Below, piece by piece: positions 33,153 to 42,623 of a DNA stretch of 64,000 nt (its first letter is position 1; each line of letters starts with the position of its first letter). A model generated the notes under the pieces. It saw only the letters and a program-made list of their open reading frames with translations. It searched no databases and was not told the DNA's origin. The position numbers and the translations under genes are program-made. This DNA is from Nocardia kruczakiae NBRC 101016 (GTDB lineage: Bacteria; Actinomycetota; Actinomycetes; Mycobacteriales; Mycobacteriaceae): assembly GCF_001612965.1 (NCBI RefSeq), contig NZ_BDBL01000036.1, forward strand, positions 1-64,000, read 5' to 3'.

Positions 33153-34658
33153 ATGTCGAGAGTGTTTCGGTGGGGTGCGGCAGTTCTGGCGGTGGCGGCC
33201 GTGCTCGTGACGTCCGGCGCGGCGGTCCCGTCGCCCCTCACCGGCATGGACCGCTTCTACCGGCAGCAGCCGAAGTGGAAGCCTTGCGCGGTGGAGACGC
33301 TGGAGGCCGCCGGCGGATCCTGCGCGGCGGTGCGGGTGCCGCTGGACTATGCCGATCCCGACGGCCGCACCCTGAACATCGCGATATCCCGGGTGCCCGC
33401 GACCGACCCGGACCGCAGGCGTGGTGTCCTGCTGGCCGATCCCGGCGGGCCGGGAGCGTCCGGGCTGGACACCATCGATCTGCTGGGCGATGTTCTGGCG
33501 CCGGAGGTCCGGGCACAGTACGACCTGATCGGAATGGACCCCCGCGGCGTCGGCCGGTCCGAGGGTGGCCGGACCTGCGGCTGGCCGATCGGCGAGATGA
33601 TCCGCTCCGCCGGCGTCGGACCGGACGGACTCCTCACCGACACCGCCCGCGCCGCGCGTCTGGCAATGGCTTGTCTGACAGGCGATTCCGCTTCCCTGCG
33701 GCAACTGACGACCCGCAACACAGCGCGCGATATGGAGGTGATCCGGCGCGTCCTCGGGGAGCCGTCGCTGAGCTACTACGGCGTCTCCTACGGCACCTAT
33801 CTGGGCGCGGTGTTCGCGCAGATGTTTCCGCGGTCGGTCGATCGCATGGTGCTCGACAGTGCGATCGATCCCGACCGCTACTGGAACGCAATGGTGCACG
33901 ACTGGGGTGCAGCCGACGAAGCGGCGCTGGACGATTGGGCCGGATGGGCCGCTCGTCGCGACCCGGACTATCACTTCGGCACGACGGCCGCGCAGGTACG
34001 CGCCGCGGTCGAGCAGTTGCTGAACGATATTGCCCGGCAGCCGGTTACGGTGAACGACTTCGTCATCGACGATCATTGGCTGCCGTTCCTGCTGCACAAT
34101 CTGCTGGGCAACTTCCGGCTGAACGAGAAGATGGCCGACACCGTCGCCGAACTGCGGGCCGCGACCAGCGGATCGCCGCCGGCCGAGCACACGCCCTGGC
34201 TGACGGATACGCTGGATTCCCTTCGGCAGTACGAGGATTCGGCGCTGGCGTTCATCGCCTGCGGTGACGACGCCGCGCCCGAGGATCCGGTGCGCTACCG
34301 GTCGGAGATCGAACAACGCCGCGCCACGCAACCGATCTTCGGCGCGCTGGCGGCCAATATTCAGCCCTGCGCCTTCTGGCCTCGGCCCGTGGAAAGCTCG
34401 ACCACAGTGCGGAATTCGGTTCCGGCGCTGATCGTGCAGGCGACCGGCGACCCCCGCACCCCGTACGATCACGCCCTCGCACTTCGTCGCGATCTGACCG
34501 CGTCTCGCCTCGTCACACTGGCGGATGTGCGGATTCACATGACATTTCGCCCCGGCCTCAGTCGCTGCGTCGGCGCGGCGATCAACGGGTACTTCGCCGA
34601 CGGCATGTTGCCCGCGACCGATGTGGTGTGCGCGCCCGACACCGGAGCCGAGCCGTAG
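33153..34658 (+). CDS. Secreted alpha/beta hydrolase, tripeptidyl-aminopeptidase type
   Basis: 501 residues from ATG 33153, with a signal peptide or anchor near residues 5-25 (AAVLAVAAVLVTSGAAV). The nucleophile is in GVSYGTYLG (GxSxG). GGPGASG is the oxyanion region, GMDPRGVGRSEG is a core strand, and Asp (ATGDPRTPYDHA) and His (VRIHMTF) complete a triad. The C-terminal domain matches the TAP-like family of secreted peptidases. Cys residues in KPCAVETLEAAGGSCAAV suggest a disulfide. Expected substrates are peptide N-termini or ester analogues outside the cell. A convergent terminator follows. Confidence 0.88.
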   Translation: MSRVFRWGAAVLAVAAVLVTSGAAVPSPLTGMDRFYRQQPKWKPCAVETLEAAGGSCAAVRVPLDYADPDGRTLNIAISRVPATDPDRRRGVLLADPGGPGASGLDTIDLLGDVLAPEVRAQYDLIGMDPRGVGRSEGGRTCGWPIGEMIRSAGVGPDGLLTDTARAARLAMACLTGDSASLRQLTTRNTARDMEVIRRVLGEPSLSYYGVSYGTYLGAVFAQMFPRSVDRMVLDSAIDPDRYWNAMVHDWGAADEAALDDWAGWAARRDPDYHFGTTAAQVRAAVEQLLNDIARQPVTVNDFVIDDHWLPFLLHNLLGNFRLNEKMADTVAELRAATSGSPPAEHTPWLTDTLDSLRQYEDSALAFIACGDDAAPEDPVRYRSEIEQRRATQPIFGALAANIQPCAFWPRPVESSTTVRNSVPALIVQATGDPRTPYDHALALRRDLTASRLVTLADVRIHMTFRPGLSRCVGAAINGYFADGMLPATDVVCAPDTGAEP

Positions 34659-34665
34659 CGCACGA

Positions 34666-34695
34666 AAGGCCCGGATTCCGCGGAAGCCGGGCCTT
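34666..34695. terminator. Bidirectional terminator between the hydrolase and the SDR
   Basis: AAGGCCCGG (34666-34674) pairs with CCGGGCCTT (34687-34695), and the inner loop ttccgcggaa is itself palindromic. It lies between two convergent stops. Confidence 0.8.
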
Positions 34696-34706
34696 CGCGT
34701 ACGAAA

Positions 34707-35468
34707 TCAGCGGGGCGCCATGCGGATCGCGCCGTCGAGGCGGATGGTCTCGCCGTTGAGCATCGGGTTCTCCACGATGTGGCGGGCCAGGGCCGCGTAT
34801 TCGGCGGGGTCGCCGAGGCGGGCGGGGTGCGGGACCTGCGCACCGAGGGCCTTGATGGCCTCCTCGGGCAGGGTGGCGAACAGCGGGGTGTGGAACAGGC
34901 CCGGCGCGATGGTGTTCACGCGGATGTTCACGCTCGCCAGGTCGCGGGCGATCGGCAGGGTCATGCCGACGATGCCGCCCTTGGAAGCGGAGTAGGCGGC
35001 CTGACCGATCTGGCCGTCGAAGGCCGCGACGGAGGCTGTGTTGATGATGACACCGCGCTCCTCGCCTTCGAGCTCGGTGGCGGCGATGCGCTCGGCGGCC
35101 AGGCGGATCACGTTGAACGTGCCGATCAGGTTGACGTTGATGATCTTGGTGAAGTCGGCCAGCGGGAACGCGCCCTTCTTGCTGACCGTCTTGATCGCAT
35201 TGCCGATACCGGCGCAGTTCACCGCGATCCGCAGGGTGCCCAGCTGCGCGGCGGCGTCGAGTGCCGCGCTCACCTGCTCCTCGTTGGTGACGTCGGTCGC
35301 GGCGAAGACCACACCGTCGCCCAGCTCCTTGGCGATCGCCTCACCGTTGGACGACGGCAGATCGATGATCACCACCTTGGCGCCCTGGCCGTGCAGTTCC
35401 TTCACCGTGGCCAGGCCCAGACCCGACGCGCCACCGGTGACCACGGCGACCGCATTCTCGAGCTTCAT
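34707..35468 (-). CDS. SDR, 3-hydroxyacyl-CoA dehydrogenase type 2-like
   Basis: 253 residues. The NAD-binding motif VTGGASGLGLATVKEL is at the N-terminus, the catalytic Ser in NTASVAAF and the YSASKGG Tyr/Lys pair near residue 165. DVTNEEQVSAAL and the late PHPARLGDPAEYAALARHIVEN match the HSD10-like branch of SDRs, which oxidise 3-hydroxyacyl-CoA or steroid substrates. Likely cytoplasmic beta-oxidation related, but the substrate is not proven. It has a clear convergent terminator with the hydrolase. Confidence 0.87.
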   Translation of the reverse strand: MKLENAVAVVTGGASGLGLATVKELHGQGAKVVIIDLPSSNGEAIAKELGDGVVFAATDVTNEEQVSAALDAAAQLGTLRIAVNCAGIGNAIKTVSKKGAFPLADFTKIINVNLIGTFNVIRLAAERIAATELEGEERGVIINTASVAAFDGQIGQAAYSASKGGIVGMTLPIARDLASVNIRVNTIAPGLFHTPLFATLPEEAIKALGAQVPHPARLGDPAEYAALARHIVENPMLNGETIRLDGAIRMAPR

Positions 35469-35660
35469 ACGAGGTCCTTTCTGATCGGTATCGGCGTCAG
35501 ACTAGTCGCCGCACCACCCATAAGTAAATAGCGGTTCGCCTCTCTGCTCGCGATGAAGCAGGAGGTGATCCGCGATCAGTTCTCTTGTTATACCAGCTCA
35601 CAGCGATCCAAGCAGGACGTTCCTTGCTGGTCGCGCGACCTTGATGTTCTGCCGAGTTCG

Positions 35661-36668
35661 CTACTTATAGCCGACAGGACACGTACTAGAACATGTTACA
35701 GTTTCGGTGGAAGCGGCGGCAACCGCCGAGGTCGGCGCGAGCGTCTGCCGCAGGGCGGTGACCGCGGCGGTGACGGCCGCGCCGCCGGTGGTCCACGCGG
35801 TTCCGGCGGGCTGGGTGGTGAGTACGACCACCACGTAGCGGCCGGGCTGGGCCGGATCGGTGGAAACCAGACCGGTCGTATTCAGCGTCGTGGAGTCGTC
35901 GAGCGTCATCCAGCCCTGTTTGATCGCCCAGTCCGTCCCGGTGAGGGCGTCGGGGATTCCGAAGTACTGATCGGTTCCGTCGGCGGCGGTCGCGCCGGCC
36001 TGATGCAGCGCGGTGAGGATCAGATCGCGGGCCGGCTGCGGGATCTCGGCACCGATGTAGTGATAGATCCGCACCACATCGGCCGGAGTGGTCAGTGTTT
36101 CACCCCATTGCGCCGGATCGTCCGGCGGCTGGGTGGCGCCGAGTCCGACGTCCGCCGCGACGCGTGACACGATATCGGGGCCGCCGTCGGTATCCCACAG
36201 CGCGTCGGCGATATCGTCGTCGCTCGCCGACAGCATCTGCGACAGCAGTGCGGCGGTATCCGAATCCGGCTGCCAGTTCACGCTTTTCAACTCGTCGAGA
36301 GCGATCAGCAGTTTGACCACCGAGGCCGTGTAGAACTGCTGATCGGTGTTCAGTCCCACGAGGGTGGTTCCGGTGGTGGTGTCGACCACGTCGATACCCA
36401 CCCGGCTGCCGGGTTCGGCGGTGAGGATCGCGTTCTGCATCTGCTGTGCCACCGGATTCGACGAAATCGGCTGGGCCGCAGCGGTGGCCGCCGGGCCGTC
36501 GGCGCCGACGGTGGCTGCCGCCGCGCCGACGGTGCCGGAACCGGGATGTGCCGCCGCGGTTCCGGTCGCCACATGTGCCACCGCGATTCCCGAAATCGCG
36601 AGTACCACAGCGAATGCCGCGACAGCCAGTGCGCGCCGACGCGGACGGCGGCCGGACAGAGTGTTCAT
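35661..36668 (-). CDS. Beta-lactamase-related serine hydrolase (class A/PBP-like fold)
   Basis: 335 residues from ATG 36668 with a signal anchor near residues 10-35 (ALAVAAFAVVLAISGIAVAHV). The Ser-x-x-Lys motif is in TASVVKLLIALDELK. Candidates for the Ser-Asp-Asn-like (SASDDD) and Lys-Thr-Gly-like (IKQGWMTLDD) motifs follow. The C-terminus has a Cys pair (TCSSTCPVG). These fit a secreted class A-like beta-lactamase or transpeptidase relative, but the second and third motifs are weakly conserved, so beta-lactam hydrolysis should not be assumed. It is divergent from a TetR gene at 36798, with 129 bases between starts. Confidence 0.72.
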   Translation of the reverse strand: MNTLSGRRPRRRALAVAAFAVVLAISGIAVAHVATGTAAAHPGSGTVGAAAATVGADGPAATAAAQPISSNPVAQQMQNAILTAEPGSRVGIDVVDTTTGTTLVGLNTDQQFYTASVVKLLIALDELKSVNWQPDSDTAALLSQMLSASDDDIADALWDTDGGPDIVSRVAADVGLGATQPPDDPAQWGETLTTPADVVRIYHYIGAEIPQPARDLILTALHQAGATAADGTDQYFGIPDALTGTDWAIKQGWMTLDDSTTLNTTGLVSTDPAQPGRYVVVVLTTQPAGTAWTTGGAAVTAAVTALRQTLAPTSAVAAASTETVTCSSTCPVGYK

Positions 36669-36797
36669 ATCTTCCAGAAACCGCACGCAGCTGTGTACAG
36701 CTCGAGGGCCGGTTGGTAGAACGCTGTCGGTTCACGGTGCGCTGGCTGTCGGGCGTGTTGGTGGACGCGGACCGGGTCCCTGCGCCACGATCGTCGG

Positions 36798-37370
36798 GTG
36801 ACCAAGAGCTCCTACCACCACGGAGATCTGCGGGCCACGCTGCTGACGGCGGCGGCCGAGCAGATCGCTGCCGACGGCGTCGACGCGGTGTCGCTGCGAG
36901 CACTGGCCCAGCGCGCCGGCGTCTCACATGCCGCGCCCGCCCACCATTTCGGCAATCGGCAGGGTTTGCTCACCGCGCTCGCGATCCGCGGCTACGAGCT
37001 GCTGGCCGACGAATTGCGGGGCGCCCGCGACGATTTCCGGGAGATGGCGGTCGCCTACATCCGCTTCGCGCGCCGCCATCCCGGGCATTTCGACGTCATG
37101 TTCCGGCACGACCTGCTGCGGGCCGACGATCCGGAGCTGATCGCGGCGCGCACCGCCTCCGGCGAGGAGTTGCGTTCCGGCGTAGCCCAACTGGGCGTCG
37201 CGGAATCCGCGCGACCGGCGACCGAACTGGCGGCCTGGTCGCTCGTGCACGGCTTCGCGTCACTGTGGCGCGAGGGCGCGCTCACCGACTCCGAACTCGG
37301 CGGCGCCGATCCCGAACAGCTGGCCCGGCAGATGGTCGCCACCGTCGACTTCGTCGGAGCGAATATGTAA
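36798..37370 (+). CDS. TetR-family regulator
   Basis: 190 residues, GTG start. The N-terminal helix-turn-helix is LRALAQRAGVSHAAPAHHFGNRQGLLTALA. The C-terminal domain has DVMFRHDLLRADDPELIAA and WSLVHGFASLWREGAL, resembling the TetR WHG-type domain. The divergent beta-lactamase-like gene is its most likely target, although no palindrome was obvious in the 129 bases between them. It is convergent with mscL, 20 bases apart. Confidence 0.85.
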   Translation: MTKSSYHHGDLRATLLTAAAEQIAADGVDAVSLRALAQRAGVSHAAPAHHFGNRQGLLTALAIRGYELLADELRGARDDFREMAVAYIRFARRHPGHFDVMFRHDLLRADDPELIAARTASGEELRSGVAQLGVAESARPATELAAWSLVHGFASLWREGALTDSELGGADPEQLARQMVATVDFVGANM

Positions 37371-37390
37371 CGACGACACCGATATTCGGC

Positions 37391-37852
37391 TCAGCGCTCG
37401 TGCACCATCTCGGCCACCCGGCGCTGCGCTTCGGTCGCGTCGGTGTCGACGACGGCGTCGGTGGTGGCGGTTTCGTTCCGGCCGGCGAGCAGATCGCGGA
37501 TTTCGATCAACAATTCCGTTTGGGTCGGCACAGCCTTCTTCTTGCGGCTGAATCGTTTCTGCAAGGTGTTCATCGGAAGAATGAGCACGAAATACAAGAC
37601 CGTCGCCACCATGAGGAAATTGATCGCCGCACTGATGATCGGTCCGAGGGCGATGAACGTGGCCGGTTTTCCGGCCACCAGCTGCACGCCCAATCCGAGC
37701 TGCCCGTTGGTGCCCACGACCGCCAGCAGCGGCTCGACGATTCCCTTCGTCACCGAGGTGACGATCGCGGTGAAGGCCGTGCCCATCACCACCGCGGTCG
37801 CCAATTCGATGACGTTGCCGCGCATCAGGAAGTCTTTGAACCCTTTGAGCAT
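37391..37852 (-). CDS. mscL: Large-conductance mechanosensitive channel MscL
   Basis: 153 residues. MLKGFKDFLMRGNVIELATAVVMGTAFTAIV is the N-terminal amphipathic helix and first membrane helix (shown here in part), and AINFLMVATVLYFVLILPMN the second. The polar C-terminal tail starts at KRFSRKKKA. It opens under extreme membrane tension to release solutes. Confidence 0.96.
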   Translation of the reverse strand: MLKGFKDFLMRGNVIELATAVVMGTAFTAIVTSVTKGIVEPLLAVVGTNGQLGLGVQLVAGKPATFIALGPIISAAINFLMVATVLYFVLILPMNTLQKRFSRKKKAVPTQTELLIEIRDLLAGRNETATTDAVVDTDATEAQRRVAEMVHER

Positions 37853-37997
37853 CTCAGCCTCACGATCGATCCGAACACATCAACGCTGTCTCGGACCGGC
37901 AGTCTAACGGCGAGCAGCGAATCAGCAGCAACTCGATGTGGGCTCGATCACGTGTTCGGATCCGAATCCGTCGGTCTCGGACGATACCCTTTCCGGC

Positions 37998-38738
37998 GTG
38001 GCCGAGAATTCGCCGGAGCTCTATCGCGAACGTCGCTCGCGGGCGTCCGCGGGCGCGATGGTGTGGCAGCGGGAGGTGACGGGGGAGTCGGCCACGGTGT
38101 TGCCGGACGGCTGTATGGATCTGCTGTGGCTCGGCGGTCGGCTGGTGGTGGCCGGGCCGGATACCCGCGCCTACCGCAGCGGCGCCGCCGCGCAGACCGT
38201 GTACGGGATTCGTTTCGCGCCGGGCACCGCGCCGGGGCTGCTGGGCGTGCGCGCCCCGGAACTGCTGGATCGCCGCGCCGAGCTGGACGAGCTGTGGTCG
38301 GCGCGGCGGGCCCGCGTCATGGCCGACGTGGTCGCGGCGGCGCCGGATCCGCTGCGCGGACTCGAGGAGGTGGCCCGCCGCTGCGCGGCGGCGACCGCGC
38401 CGACCGACCCGGTGGTGGCGCAGATCGTGCGCCGGCTGGATGCGGGGGAGACGGTCGCGGCCACCGCCGACGCGCTGGGGCTGGGTGCGCGGCGGCTGCA
38501 TCGGCTGTCGATCTCGGCCTTCGGATACGGGCCGAAGATGCTGGCCCGCGTGCTGCGGATGCGCAGGGCTCTGGATCTGACTCGCACCGGCGTGGGTTTC
38601 GCCGAGACCGCGGCGCTGGCCGGATATGCGGATCAGGCCCATATGACCCGCGAGGTCCGGGCGTTGACCGGGCGATCTCCGGGCCGTATCCGAGGGGCGG
38701 CCGCGCGCCCCGAGGACACTCAGCCCAGCGGCGCGTAA
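37998..38738 (+). CDS. AraC-type regulator with DUF6597-like sensor
   Basis: 246 residues from GTG 37998. The N-terminus (VLPDGCMDLLWLGGRLVVAGPDTRAY, YGIRFAPGTAPGLLGV) resembles DUF6597, the sensor half of many actinobacterial AraC proteins. The two helix-turn-helices follow (ATADALGLGARRLHRLSISAFGYGP, ETAALAGYADQAHMTREVRALT). The C-terminus overlaps the convergent glyoxalase-like gene by 19 bases, so one of the two stops may matter to both. Confidence 0.83.
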   Translation: MAENSPELYRERRSRASAGAMVWQREVTGESATVLPDGCMDLLWLGGRLVVAGPDTRAYRSGAAAQTVYGIRFAPGTAPGLLGVRAPELLDRRAELDELWSARRARVMADVVAAAPDPLRGLEEVARRCAAATAPTDPVVAQIVRRLDAGETVAATADALGLGARRLHRLSISAFGYGPKMLARVLRMRRALDLTRTGVGFAETAALAGYADQAHMTREVRALTGRSPGRIRGAAARPEDTQPSGA

Positions 38739-39112
38739 AGATCGACGCCGTTGCCGTCGGGGTCGTGCACGGTGGCGTAGCGCTGGCCCCACACGGCGTC
38801 GAAGGGCTTGGTCTCCCCGTGGTATCCGGCCGCGACCAGATCGTCGAATACCGCGTCGACCTCGGCCGCCGAACCGCATTCGACGGCCAATCCGATCCGG
38901 CCCGCCGCGGCGTTCCAGCGCCGCTCGCCGCCGACGTCCTGGGCGATGTTCTGCTCGGAATCGAGCATCAGCCGGAATCCGCCCGGCAGCGGCGCTTCCA
39001 CGTGCCCACCCCCGACGACCTCGCCGAATTCGAGACCGAGCCGCCGGTAGAAGCCGAGTGCGGCCGTCAGATCGGAGACGACCACGCCGATTGCGTTGAG
39101 TTGAGGTGCCAT
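38720..39112 (-). CDS. Glyoxalase/bleomycin-resistance (VOC) family protein
   Basis: 130 residues from ATG 39112. A VOC fold begins with LNAIGVVVSDLTAALGFYRRLGLEF and ends with YATVHDPDGNGVDLYAPLG, where the Glu/Asp/His metal ligands usually lie. The members are metal enzymes or antibiotic-binding proteins and the substrate is not evident. It is convergent with the AraC gene at 37998-38738. Confidence 0.82.
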   Translation of the reverse strand: MAPQLNAIGVVVSDLTAALGFYRRLGLEFGEVVGGGHVEAPLPGGFRLMLDSEQNIAQDVGGERRWNAAAGRIGLAVECGSAAEVDAVFDDLVAAGYHGETKPFDAVWGQRYATVHDPDGNGVDLYAPLG

Positions 39113-39264
39113 GGCGTCACCGTAGAGCGCCGCCGGCGGTGCCGTCTTGAACGAATCGGACGGCGTGGCTGGTTTTGTCACAATTCGGGATCGAAAGCCT
39201 GGTGACCAGGATCAATCTCTTACCGCAACGTGCTGACCACCACAATCGGAGTGAATTTAGGTCG

Positions 39265-39291
39265 AAACGCTGGTCGGAGTGATTAGCGTTT
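39265..39291. promoter_or_regulatory. Inverted repeat upstream of the AraC gene at 39316
   Basis: AAACGCT (39265-39271) and AGCGTTT (39285-39291) are inverted copies, and near-repeats cggagtgaat and cggagtgatt lie at about 39247 and 39275. The site sits 25 bases before the AraC ATG, where autoregulation would act. Confidence 0.5.
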
Positions 39292-39315
39292 CCTCCAACG
39301 TGTTCGGGGACGCGA

Positions 39316-40341
39316 ATGAGGGCAGGAGGGATATTGGGTACCGACCAGACATTGCTGCATCGTTTCGTGATCTCGCAGATGACCGACGCCGGGATCGATC
39401 GTGACCGACTGCTGCGCGAATGCGAACTACCGGAATGGACTCTGGCCGGCGAAGGCGTTCACGTGCCCGCGCGGGTCTTTTCCCGGTTATGGGAGATCGG
39501 CGAGAATTGGCTCGACGATCCCGACGTGGCGCTGCATGTGGCGAGCAGATATCAGCTGGCCGCCACGCGGCTCTACGACTATCTGTTCGCCAGTGCGCCG
39601 ACCGTGGGCGCCGGCCTGGCGACCTGCGGTCCGTATGTCACGGCCGTGACCACCAATCACCGTTTCGATCTGGTGGTGGAGAACGAGGCCGAGACCACGC
39701 TGTACCTGGACATGATCGAGGGTGACGGGCGCGGCCGCGAACTGGTGCAACTGTGGGGACTGGTCGCCGTGCTGACCCGTGCCCGTCGCGTCGTCGCGGC
39801 ACCGCTGGACCCGGTCCGGGTAGCGCTGCGACAGCCGGCTCCGCGCCGCCTGGAGGCGTTCGCCGAGGTATTCGGTTCGGCCGAGGTGGAATTCGGTGCC
39901 CCGGTGGACTCGATGACCTTTCGGTCGGCCGATATGGATCTGCCGCTGACCACCGCCGATCCGGTGCTCGCGGATGTGCTGCAACCGCTGGCCGCCGCGC
40001 TGCCGCCGCCACCGCCGCTGGCCTCGGCCTGGCCGGAGCGGGTCTCGCGGGCGTTGGCCGACGCCTTCGCCGAGGGTGAGGTCTCGCTCGAACAGGTGGC
40101 GCGGCGCCTGGCCATCAGTCCGCGCACCCTGCAGCGGCGGCTGTCCGAGGCGGGGACCACATGGCGGCGCGAATTGGATCGGGCCCGCTTGGCCCGGGCC
40201 CAGGCCGCGGGACCGCTGAGCCGGGAGCGGCAGGCGGCGCTGCTCGGCTATGCGGACGCCGGTTCGATGCGGCGTGCGGCGCGGCGCTGGTCGATGGTGG
40301 CGCACACGCGCACTGCGGGATCGGCCGACTGTCAGGCGTAG
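39316..40341 (+). CDS. AraC-family regulator with arabinose-binding-like N-terminal domain
   Basis: 341 residues, ATG 39316. The ~230-residue N-terminus has the AraC ligand-domain pattern HRFVISQMTDAGIDRDRLL, FSRLWEIGENWL and YDYLFASAPTVGAGLATCG. The C-terminus carries AraC helix-turn-helices (VSLEQVARRLAISPRTLQRRLSEAG, ALLGYADAGSMRRAARRW). The target is unknown, since no metabolic gene is directly adjacent. Confidence 0.86.
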   Translation: MRAGGILGTDQTLLHRFVISQMTDAGIDRDRLLRECELPEWTLAGEGVHVPARVFSRLWEIGENWLDDPDVALHVASRYQLAATRLYDYLFASAPTVGAGLATCGPYVTAVTTNHRFDLVVENEAETTLYLDMIEGDGRGRELVQLWGLVAVLTRARRVVAAPLDPVRVALRQPAPRRLEAFAEVFGSAEVEFGAPVDSMTFRSADMDLPLTTADPVLADVLQPLAAALPPPPPLASAWPERVSRALADAFAEGEVSLEQVARRLAISPRTLQRRLSEAGTTWRRELDRARLARAQAAGPLSRERQAALLGYADAGSMRRAARRWSMVAHTRTAGSADCQA

Positions 40342-40465
40342 GTCACCGGGCGCCCCTGATCGCGGGGCTGCGTAGTCGCGGAGCGCTTCGTTCGATCACC
40401 GACCTCGGCGTGCGGGTGTAGCGACCGACGCCGAAGTGGGTGATCGAGCGGCACCGTGGGCTGCG

Positions 40466-40687
40466 CTATGCCCGCAGATTGCTCGCCGCGATACTCCAGA
40501 ACGTATGCCGGTCCAGTGCCTGGAAATCCCAGCTCTCGGCGATGGCGTGGGAGGTGGCGACGATGGCCGGTACATCGAAGTCTTCGCGGGTCGCCGTGCC
40601 CTTTGCCTCCAGTTCGGCGATCACGTACTGGGTGGCGGTTTCGAAGGTGTACAACACGGTGCTCTCCCATCGGTCGTAGCTACACAT
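40466..40687 (-). CDS. Hypothetical small protein, 73 residues
   Basis: Coding character is convincing: LYTFETATQYVIAELEAKGT, then DVPAIVATSHAIAESWDFQALDRHTFW. The balance of charged and hydrophobic residues is that of a folded soluble domain. I do not recognise the family. The first residues, before LYTF, are uncertain. Confidence 0.6.
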   Translation of the reverse strand: MCSYDRWESTVLYTFETATQYVIAELEAKGTATREDFDVPAIVATSHAIAESWDFQALDRHTFWSIAASNLRA

Positions 40688-40863
40688 CCGGAACGCGCTG
40701 CGCGTACTTCGTCAGTCTTGTCACGCTGTCGGAATCGGGCCAGCGCCGAACGCGCCACATCCGGGCAAATGTGCCATTTTCACATTTCGACGGCCGCGAG
40801 GAATCTGCGTGAGAATTCTGTACCCGCAGGCGGTTTCGACCAAACTATTCACCGAAAGTGTAG

Positions 40864-40888
40864 CGCCGCCGGCAAGTCTCCGGCGGCG
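40864..40888 (-). terminator. Hairpin after the acyl-CoA synthetase pair
   Basis: CGCCGCCGG (40864-40872) and CCGGCGGCG (40880-40888) pair around a 7-base loop. It lies about 30 bases beyond the downstream stop (40920) on the minus strand. Confidence 0.72.
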
Positions 40889-40919
40889 AGCAACTCATCG
40901 GCAAAGCTGTGGCGAACCG

Positions 40920-42623
40920 CTAAACGGTCGGTTGTGCAAGGACATCCTCGTAGCGGAATTCCTGCGCGATCCCGGTGCCGGAGGCATGGGCGGCCTCCTC
41001 GCGCTGCCGCAGTTCGACGCGGCGGATCTTGCCCGAGATCGTCTTGGGCAGCTCCGTGAATTCGATCCGCCGCACCCGCAGATACGGTGCGAGGTGATCA
41101 CGCGCGTATTCCAGGATGGCCCTTGCGGTTTCGCGGTCCGGCTCCCAGCCGGCGGCCAGCGTGACATACGCCTTGGGGACGGCCAGGCGGGTGTCGTCGG
41201 GTTGTGGCACCACCGCGGCCTCCACCACCGCCGGATGTTCGATCAGCACACTTTCGAGTTCGAACGGCGACACCTTGTAATCGGAGGATTTGAACACGTC
41301 GTCGGTGCGGCCGATATAGGTGATGTAGCCGTCTTCGTCCCGCGCCGCCACATCGCCGGTGTGGTAGTAGCCGCCCTCCATCACCGCCGCGTTCCGTTCC
41401 GGGTCCTGGAGGTAGCCGTTCATCAGATTGACCGGATGAGCGCTCAGATCCAGGCAGATCTCGCCCTCGTCGGCGGGCATGCCGGTGACCGGATCGACCA
41501 GTACGACGGGCACGCCCGGCATGGGCCGGCCCATCGAGCCGGCCTTGACCGGTTGTCCGGGAGTATTGGCGATCTGCAGGGTGGTCTCGGTCTGCCCGAA
41601 TCCGTCCCGGATGGTCAGTCCCCAGGCGTTTTCCACCTGGGCGATCACATCGGGATTGAGCGGTTCGCCGGCACCGAGGATTTCGCGCAGTCCGGACGGA
41701 CGCTCGCCGAGGTCGGCCTGAATCAGCATGCGCCACACCGTCGGCGGCGCACAGAAGGTGTTGACCTCCGCGCGGCGCAGCTGACCGAGCAGCGCCTCGG
41801 CGTCGAAGCGGCCGTAGTTGTAGACGAAGATCGTCGCTTCGGCGATCCAGGGCGCGAAGAAGCAGCTCCAGGCGTGCTTCGCCCAGCCCGGCGCGCTGAT
41901 CGCGAGATGCACGTCGCCGGGACGGACCCCGATCCAGTACATGGTGCTCAGATGTCCGACCGGATAGCTGATCTGGTTGTGCTGCACCATCTTTGGTTTG
42001 CTCGTCGTGCCCGAGGTGAAATAGACCAGCAGTTCGTCGCCCACCTGCGTCACGGTGGGGAAGGGGCCCGCGGACTGCACCGCGGCGGCCTCCGCGTAGT
42101 CGTGCCAGCCCTCGACCGGACCGCCGACCGCGATGCGCCGGTAGTCGCCGGGGACCTCGTCGAATTTCGCGGTGTCGCGAGCGTTGGTGAGGACGAAACG
42201 CACCTCGCCCCGGGTGATCCGGTCGATCAGATCGGCCGGTCCGAGCGCGCCCGTGGTGGGCATGACCACCGCGCCGAGTTTGGCGACGGCGAGCATCGAC
42301 TCCCACAGCTCGACCTGGTTGCCCAGCATCAGGATGACCCGATCTCCTCGGCGCACACCGAGTTCGGCGAGCCAGGTCGCCACCCGATCCGAGCGCCGCG
42401 CCATCTCGTCGAAACTCACCAGCAGTTCACTGCCGTCCTCCTCGACGATCCACAGCGCCGTGCGGTCGTTGCCGCGTGCGATCACGTCGAACCAGTCCAC
42501 GGCCCAATTGAATGCGCCGGTCAGCCGGGGCCAGTGGAACGTCCGCACCGCGGTGTCGTAGTCGGTCGCCAGGTCGACCAGCCGGTCGCGCGCCTGGCGA
42601 TACACCTCGGTGTTGGACGTCAT
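40920..42623 (-). CDS. Medium-chain acyl-CoA synthetase-like (AMP-binding)
   Basis: 567 residues from ATG 42623. Its ATG overlaps the stop of the upstream synthetase by one base (tgatg), so translation is coupled. The adenylation motifs are YFTSGTTSKPKMVQHNQ (P-loop), DGFGQTETT (acyl-pocket switch region) and YKVSPFELESVLIEHPAV with GKIRRVEL near the end (AMP-binding C-domain, with the catalytic Lys in ISGKIRR). The overall pattern with PFPTVTQVGDELLVYFTSGT and HLAPYLRVRRIEF suits acetyl-CoA synthetase or ACSM-like medium-chain synthetases. It activates a short or medium-chain acid to acyl-CoA. Confidence 0.88.
   Translation of the reverse strand: MTSNTEVYRQARDRLVDLATDYDTAVRTFHWPRLTGAFNWAVDWFDVIARGNDRTALWIVEEDGSELLVSFDEMARRSDRVATWLAELGVRRGDRVILMLGNQVELWESMLAVAKLGAVVMPTTGALGPADLIDRITRGEVRFVLTNARDTAKFDEVPGDYRRIAVGGPVEGWHDYAEAAAVQSAGPFPTVTQVGDELLVYFTSGTTSKPKMVQHNQISYPVGHLSTMYWIGVRPGDVHLAISAPGWAKHAWSCFFAPWIAEATIFVYNYGRFDAEALLGQLRRAEVNTFCAPPTVWRMLIQADLGERPSGLREILGAGEPLNPDVIAQVENAWGLTIRDGFGQTETTLQIANTPGQPVKAGSMGRPMPGVPVVLVDPVTGMPADEGEICLDLSAHPVNLMNGYLQDPERNAAVMEGGYYHTGDVAARDEDGYITYIGRTDDVFKSSDYKVSPFELESVLIEHPAVVEAAVVPQPDDTRLAVPKAYVTLAAGWEPDRETARAILEYARDHLAPYLRVRRIEFTELPKTISGKIRRVELRQREEAAHASGTGIAQEFRYEDVLAQPTV

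Noticed and set aside
36446..39205. 919-codon plus-strand frame
   Set aside because: Shadow over tetR, mscL and AraC genes in other frames; it is Arg/Gly-rich and has no domain pattern.
40332..40670. 112-codon minus-strand frame overlapping the small gene at 40466
   Set aside because: The overlapping 73-residue frame has a better amino acid pattern; this one is Arg/His-rich.
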